From the NCBI GenBank assembly GCA_004212155.1, contig RXIG01000001.1, positions 143,679-207,678 on the forward strand: a stretch of DNA of 64,000 bases. Reading direction: 5' to 3'. Both the position numbers and the translations under genes were made by a program. Numbering within the stretch: the stretch's first letter is position 1; the number at the start of each line of letters is the position of its first letter. The stretch is from an archaeon (GTDB lineage: Archaea; Methanobacteriota_B; Thermococci; Methanofastidiosales; NM3). Below the pieces are notes generated by a model. It did no database searches. It saw only the letters and a list, made by a program, of their open reading frames with translations, and was not told where the DNA came from. Of this stretch, positions 60,677 through 64,000 are shown in pieces.

Positions 60677-62572
60677 ATGGCCAAGGTAACTTTTGAACCA
60701 TCGGGTAAGAAGATCAACGTCTCCTCCGGCATATCAGTGCTCGAGGCTGCAAACAACGCTGGTGTGGGCATTGATGCGCCTTGCGGAGGAAAGGGGACAT
60801 GCGGAAAGTGCAAGGTCTACCTCAATCAAGGTACATTGGGCGAAGTAACGGCGAGCGAGCGGAAGGTATTTTCTGCAGGTGATATCGAGAAAGGCGCGCG
60901 TCTTGCATGCCGTGCAACGATACAGGGTGACTGTATCATCGACGTACCGAAGGAAAGCCTACTCGGTGAACAAAAGATCCTTGTCGATGGAGCCGAATAT
61001 CCTGTGGAGATAGACCCGTTGGTGAAAGTCTTTAGCGTGACACTGCCCAAACCAACCCTTGAGGACAACGCCTGTGACTGGCATCGTCTTCAGGATGCTT
61101 TGGCAGAACAAACGGACTATGATTCCATTGACATGGACATATCCACGCTGCGAACACTTCCCAAGATAATCAGGGACCACAAGTATACTATTTCTGTTAC
61201 GATGTATCGCAATCGAGTGCTTGCTGTAGGTGACCCCTCGCTCGATGGCGTATATGGTGCAGCCGTTGACATTGGCACCACGACGATGGTCGCATACGTG
61301 ATGGACCTTGTTTCTGGCAAGATCATCGGCGTTGGTTCGATGATGAACCCTCAGATACCGTATGGCGACGACCTCATGGCTCGTATATCCTACTCATTCA
61401 AGGAGGAGAATCTGGAAAAGTTATCCAAGCTCGTGGTCGATGGTGTGAACAAGATCATCAACGAGGGTTGCGAGAAGGCTGGCATCGAGATGTCGTCGCT
61501 TTCAGAAGTAACGATTGTTGGCAATACTGCAATGCATCACATATTCCTGAGATTGTATCCAAAATACCTTTCACTAGCACCGTACTGTCCTGCGGTTCAG
61601 CAGCCGCTTGACCTCCGTGCTTCAGATGTACCCATCAATATCAACCCAGTTGGAAATGTGCATATGCTGCCTGTCGTAGCAGGATTCGTCGGATCAGACC
61701 ACCTCGGCGTCATATTGTCGTGTGATATCCATAAGAGTTCCGAGATGACCCTTGCAATCGATGTCGGCACGAACGGCGAGATCGTCCTAGGCAACAAGGA
61801 TGGGATGGTATGTTGCTCGGCGGCAGCAGGCCCAGCGCTTGAAGGTTCGACCATCAAGTATGGTATGAGGGCAGCTGATGGGGCAATCGAAAATGTCAAC
61901 ATCAGCCGCGGCAGCCTTAATGTCAAGTATAAGACGATAGGTGGCTCCAAGCCGTTGGGCATTTGCGGTTCGGGCATCATTGATGTCGTTGCCGAGATGC
62001 TCAAATCCGCTGTCATCGATGTAACGGGCAAGATCCGCGAGCGACTCGAGGATGAAAACGATCGTGTCCGCGAGGGCGACCATGGATATGAGTTCGTGCT
62101 CGAATGGGCCCGAAAGACCAAGATCAAAAAGGACATCGTCATCACGTCAAACGACCTTCGCGAGATCCAGCTAGCCAAGTCTGCGATGTATGCTGGTGCC
62201 TCGATACTCATGAGCCATAAAGGCATCACGGCCAAGGACATCGACAGAGTTCTCATCGCTGGTGCGTTTGGCAATTACATTGATGTAGAGAATGCCATGA
62301 CAATAGGCCTTTTCCCGGAAGTGCCACTTGACAAGGTGAAGTCCGTCGGGAACGCTGCCGGCACCGGTGCGCGCATGTCACTCATATCGGGCGTGAAGCG
62401 CGAAGAGGAACGCGAGATCCTCGAAAAGCTCCGCTACATCGAACTTGCAACGCACGATACGTTCCAGGACGAGTTCGTCTCTGCCATGAACCTTCCGCAC
62501 AAGGACATATCGCTTTTCTCTGAAACGATGAAGAAGGTCTATGCGCCCATACCCGTGAAGAACAACAGGTGA
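60677..62572 (+). CDS. Corrinoid-protein reductive activator, ferredoxin-ASKHA type (RACo/RamA-related)
   Basis: A 631-residue protein. The N-terminus is a plant-type 2Fe-2S ferredoxin domain with CGGKGTCGKC (Cys36, Cys42, Cys45) and a fourth Cys in LACRA near residue 79. The rest is an ASKHA ATPase (DUF4445 family): GAAVDIGTTTMVAYVMD, TLAIDVGTNGEIVLG and VLIAGAFGNYIDVENA. Such proteins use ATP to reduce inactive Co(II) corrinoids to Co(I). It stands after the two corrinoid fusions and has a TTTTTATAATA box about 30 bases before the ATG at 60677. Confidence 0.9.
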   Translation: MAKVTFEPSGKKINVSSGISVLEAANNAGVGIDAPCGGKGTCGKCKVYLNQGTLGEVTASERKVFSAGDIEKGARLACRATIQGDCIIDVPKESLLGEQKILVDGAEYPVEIDPLVKVFSVTLPKPTLEDNACDWHRLQDALAEQTDYDSIDMDISTLRTLPKIIRDHKYTISVTMYRNRVLAVGDPSLDGVYGAAVDIGTTTMVAYVMDLVSGKIIGVGSMMNPQIPYGDDLMARISYSFKEENLEKLSKLVVDGVNKIINEGCEKAGIEMSSLSEVTIVGNTAMHHIFLRLYPKYLSLAPYCPAVQQPLDLRASDVPININPVGNVHMLPVVAGFVGSDHLGVILSCDIHKSSEMTLAIDVGTNGEIVLGNKDGMVCCSAAAGPALEGSTIKYGMRAADGAIENVNISRGSLNVKYKTIGGSKPLGICGSGIIDVVAEMLKSAVIDVTGKIRERLEDENDRVREGDHGYEFVLEWARKTKIKKDIVITSNDLREIQLAKSAMYAGASILMSHKGITAKDIDRVLIAGAFGNYIDVENAMTIGLFPEVPLDKVKSVGNAAGTGARMSLISGVKREEEREILEKLRYIELATHDTFQDEFVSAMNLPHKDISLFSETMKKVYAPIPVKNNR

Positions 62573-62580
62573 AACAACGA

Positions 62581-62916
62581 ATGTATGATTCCATCGAGGA
62601 GATCGATGAGCAGCTTGAAAAGCTGCGAAAACGCAAGGAGAAGGCAAAAGACCTTATCGACATGAATACGTACGGTGGCCTTGTGCGGGGCAGTGTCCAG
62701 CGAGCAGGCATCAGGGAGAAGGAAAATGAGTTGCTCCGCAGACGTGAGCAACTGCTTAAGCGTGGCAAGACTTCACAGCATGGCCCCTACTTCGAACAGG
62801 CAGGAAAGGCACTGGACAATCTCGCCGCCGTGCTTGCCCATGACCGTCCCGAAGAGGAAAAGCGCATTCGCGCCATGATAAAAGAGTTAAAAGAACTGAG
62901 ATCTGAGTTGGATTAA
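62581..62916 (+). CDS. Coiled-coil protein in the corrinoid operon
   Basis: A 111-residue, highly charged helical protein beginning MYDSIEEIDEQLEKLRKRKEKAK, with heptad patterns of Leu/Ile flanked by Lys/Arg/Glu across its length, and a central YGGLVRGSVQRAGIREK turn. No cysteines or motifs of known families. AGGTGA lies 8 bases before the ATG at 62581 and overlaps the reactivase stop, so it is probably made with it. It might be a partner or chaperone for corrinoid proteins, or unrelated. Unknown. Confidence 0.6.
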   Translation: MYDSIEEIDEQLEKLRKRKEKAKDLIDMNTYGGLVRGSVQRAGIREKENELLRRREQLLKRGKTSQHGPYFEQAGKALDNLAAVLAHDRPEEEKRIRAMIKELKELRSELD

Positions 62917-63200
62917 CGGGGTTTTCCCCCGTACTTTTTCCTTGTTTCCTTTGCCTTTTTTGATGCATCGTCCTGGCGTTTCTTGAAATATTCCGGTCCG
63001 CGCACTATTTCAACAAACTTTGATTGGAAGATCAACCAAAACACGATGATGTATGCGAAAGTGATCAGGTCGTTGTTGGTGATATAGTTGCGTATGAACC
63101 ACACACCACCCACACCGACAACGAATGCGAGGATCGTGAGAGGGAGCAGACGTTCCAATATCTTTGGGTCTAGCTTCTTCTTTTGTTTTGGCATTTTCAT
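62913..63200 (-). CDS. Small two-helix membrane protein, unknown (pair member)
   Basis: A 95-residue protein: a charged N-terminus, two hydrophobic helices (about residues 19-37 and 44-60), then a Lys/Arg-rich tail. It is encoded leftward after a similar small membrane protein, separated by 6 bases, and the two look like one operon. The 3' end overlaps the coiled-coil gene by 4 bases. The family is not recognised. Confidence 0.55.
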   Translation of the reverse strand: MKMPKQKKKLDPKILERLLPLTILAFVVGVGGVWFIRNYITNNDLITFAYIIVFWLIFQSKFVEIVRGPEYFKKRQDDASKKAKETRKKYGGKPR

Positions 63201-63206
63201 GGTGTT

Positions 63207-63425
63207 CTACTCCGATTCCAGTTCGTTTCCCTCTTCCTTCTCCTTTTTGCGTTTTTGAGCGGGACTAATAAATTGCCATAGAAATATCAACACAAGGAAG
63301 AATCCAACGACAAATATGTCGAGATAATCTTCTGATAAATTGCCTCCCCCTTGCATCAACCTGTAGGCAAATATGAATATGAACATGACGATAAGTAATA
63401 TACCTACGGCTTTTCTTTCATTCAT
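63207..63425 (-). CDS. Small two-helix membrane protein, unknown
   Basis: A 72-residue protein with two hydrophobic helices (about residues 6-21 and 36-51), an outward loop with QGGGNLSEDYLD, and an acidic/basic tail. It precedes the larger two-helix protein by 6 bases in the same direction. No family is recognised. Both might form a small membrane complex. Confidence 0.5.
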   Translation of the reverse strand: MNERKAVGILLIVMFIFIFAYRLMQGGGNLSEDYLDIFVVGFFLVLIFLWQFISPAQKRKKEKEEGNELESE

Positions 63426-63559
63426 GTAATTTTCACCAGAATTGACTATGTTGGTAGTTTTAAAAAGTTAACGTCACACTGTACAATAGTAGCGCGATAT
63501 AAAAACGATGTTTTAGAAAAATGATAAAAAGAAAAAAAGAGAAGGTGAAGTTTCTTCAC

Positions 63560-64000
63560 CTATTTTTCAGGAGTGACCTTCTCTTCGGGTACATCCTTTG
63601 CCCTGAGCCTCTCGGCTTTCTTCTCCTCCTTCGTACCGTACTCAAGAGCAAGGTAGAAGAGGACACCCATGAGCAGAGCCCAGGTCGCACCACGTGTCGC
63701 GAGGATACCGCCGGTCATGCCTGCGATACCGCGCTCGAGATTGGTCGTCACCATCTCCATTGCCAGGTACGTACAGAGATATCCCTGCACAGCCATCGTG
63801 AGACCGAAGCCGTATGGGAGTGCTGGCCTGACGACGAGCACGAGCGGGTAGACGAGCATGATGATCGACATACCCCAGAAGAGGCCGGTCGCACCGCCCC
63901 AGTAGGAATATTCCTCATCTGGCGTGGAGTTCTTGAACCTGTTGACGACAAGCGCCTGACCCGCTGTCCACTGCGGACCTGCGAGAGGCAGGTACGGCCA
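63560..64000 (-). CDS. C-terminal part of a polytopic membrane protein cut by the right edge
   Basis: The frame is open from base 64000 to the stop at 63560 and encodes 146 residues. It has about three hydrophobic helices (around GLFWGMSIIMLVYPLVLVV, then GYLCTYLAMEM and WALLMGVLFYLALEYG), a Gly-rich TGGILATRGATW turn, and a Lys/Glu-rich cytoplasmic tail. The N-terminal part lies outside the window. It does not match Mtr or other methanogenesis subunits I could recall. Position 360 bases from the small membrane genes makes a transporter or membrane-complex subunit plausible. A T-tract follows the stop. Confidence 0.6.
   Translation of the reverse strand, partial: WPYLPLAGPQWTAGQALVVNRFKNSTPDEEYSYWGGATGLFWGMSIIMLVYPLVLVVRPALPYGFGLTMAVQGYLCTYLAMEMVTTNLERGIAGMTGGILATRGATWALLMGVLFYLALEYGTKEEKKAERLRAKDVPEEKVTPEK

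Noticed and set aside
63560..64000. Subunit of the Mtr methyltransferase complex
   Set aside because: The visible sequence does not match MtrC, MtrD or MtrE as I recall them.

Overview
The window is a stretch of archaeal (euryarchaeal-type) chromosome, probably from a methanogen. The archaeal markers are MCM beside a GINS subunit, Spt5, SecE, ribosomal stalk proteins L11/L1/L10/L12 with the acidic archaeal L12 tail, Nep1, class I lysyl-tRNA synthetase, PINA, NreA, DtdA, CofC (coenzyme F420 synthesis) and a digeranylgeranylglyceryl-phosphate-synthase-like UbiA enzyme. Most first genes of transcription units have a TATA box about 25-27 bases before the start codon, implying leaderless mRNAs. 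Genes inside operons have Shine-Dalgarno sequences or overlapping stop/start codons. Two tandem fusions of a CoM-methyltransferase domain (MtsA/MtaA type) and a corrinoid domain, followed by a corrinoid-reactivating ferredoxin/ASKHA protein, suggest methylotrophic or methylthiol-dependent methanogenesis. A relative of Methanofastidiosa (WSA2) is a plausible guess, but no rRNA or mcr gene is present to test it.

Layout. 1-4330: small membrane proteins, tRNA-Arg(GCG), a COG2108 radical SAM protein, a methyltransferase, a CPBP protein, a Moco-fold protein and a PRC-barrel protein, plus a structured gene-free stretch at 327-754. 4421-7108: an accessory redox/metal cluster (DGC-domain protein, ArsR, DUF169, ferredoxin, HdrA-N-like protein). 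7338-13256: Nep1, an RNase P Rpr2 subunit fused to a lipoate-ligase C-terminal domain, MCM/GINS, an ECF S-component, CofC and DUF47. 13389-17922: a second ArsR-headed cluster with a DUF318/ArsP permease, three small thioredoxins, two anchored thioredoxin-like proteins and a CcdA-like protein. 17925-23878: an aminotransferase, a HAD phosphatase, an MFS transporter, a GPT-type transferase and GlmS.

23940-28292 is the reverse-strand ftsZ-secE-spt5-L11-L1-L10-L12 block. 28401-46701 is mostly housekeeping: DtdA, IscS/IscU, NreA, a DtxR regulator facing Mrp/NBP35, a Ca2+ exchanger, ATP-type PEP carboxykinase, LysS and a FetAB-like ABC pair. 46786-56584 has PINA, tRNA-Arg(CCT), zinc ribbons, AmtB/GlnK, UspA, a frameshifted metallo-beta-lactamase gene, EndoQ, UbiA and a DPH6-like enzyme; the last two diverge from one shared TATA box. 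56680-64000 is the methyl-transfer locus, then small coiled-coil and membrane proteins, and a polytopic membrane protein cut by the right edge.

The two most notable signals are the methyl-transfer locus and the two ArsR-headed redox clusters. In the first, the twin genes share a 17-bp inverted repeat exactly 7 bp before a TTTTTATA box. In the second, palindromic sites lie in front of regulator and target genes, which suggests regulated thiol, metal or metalloid chemistry that I cannot match to a described system.
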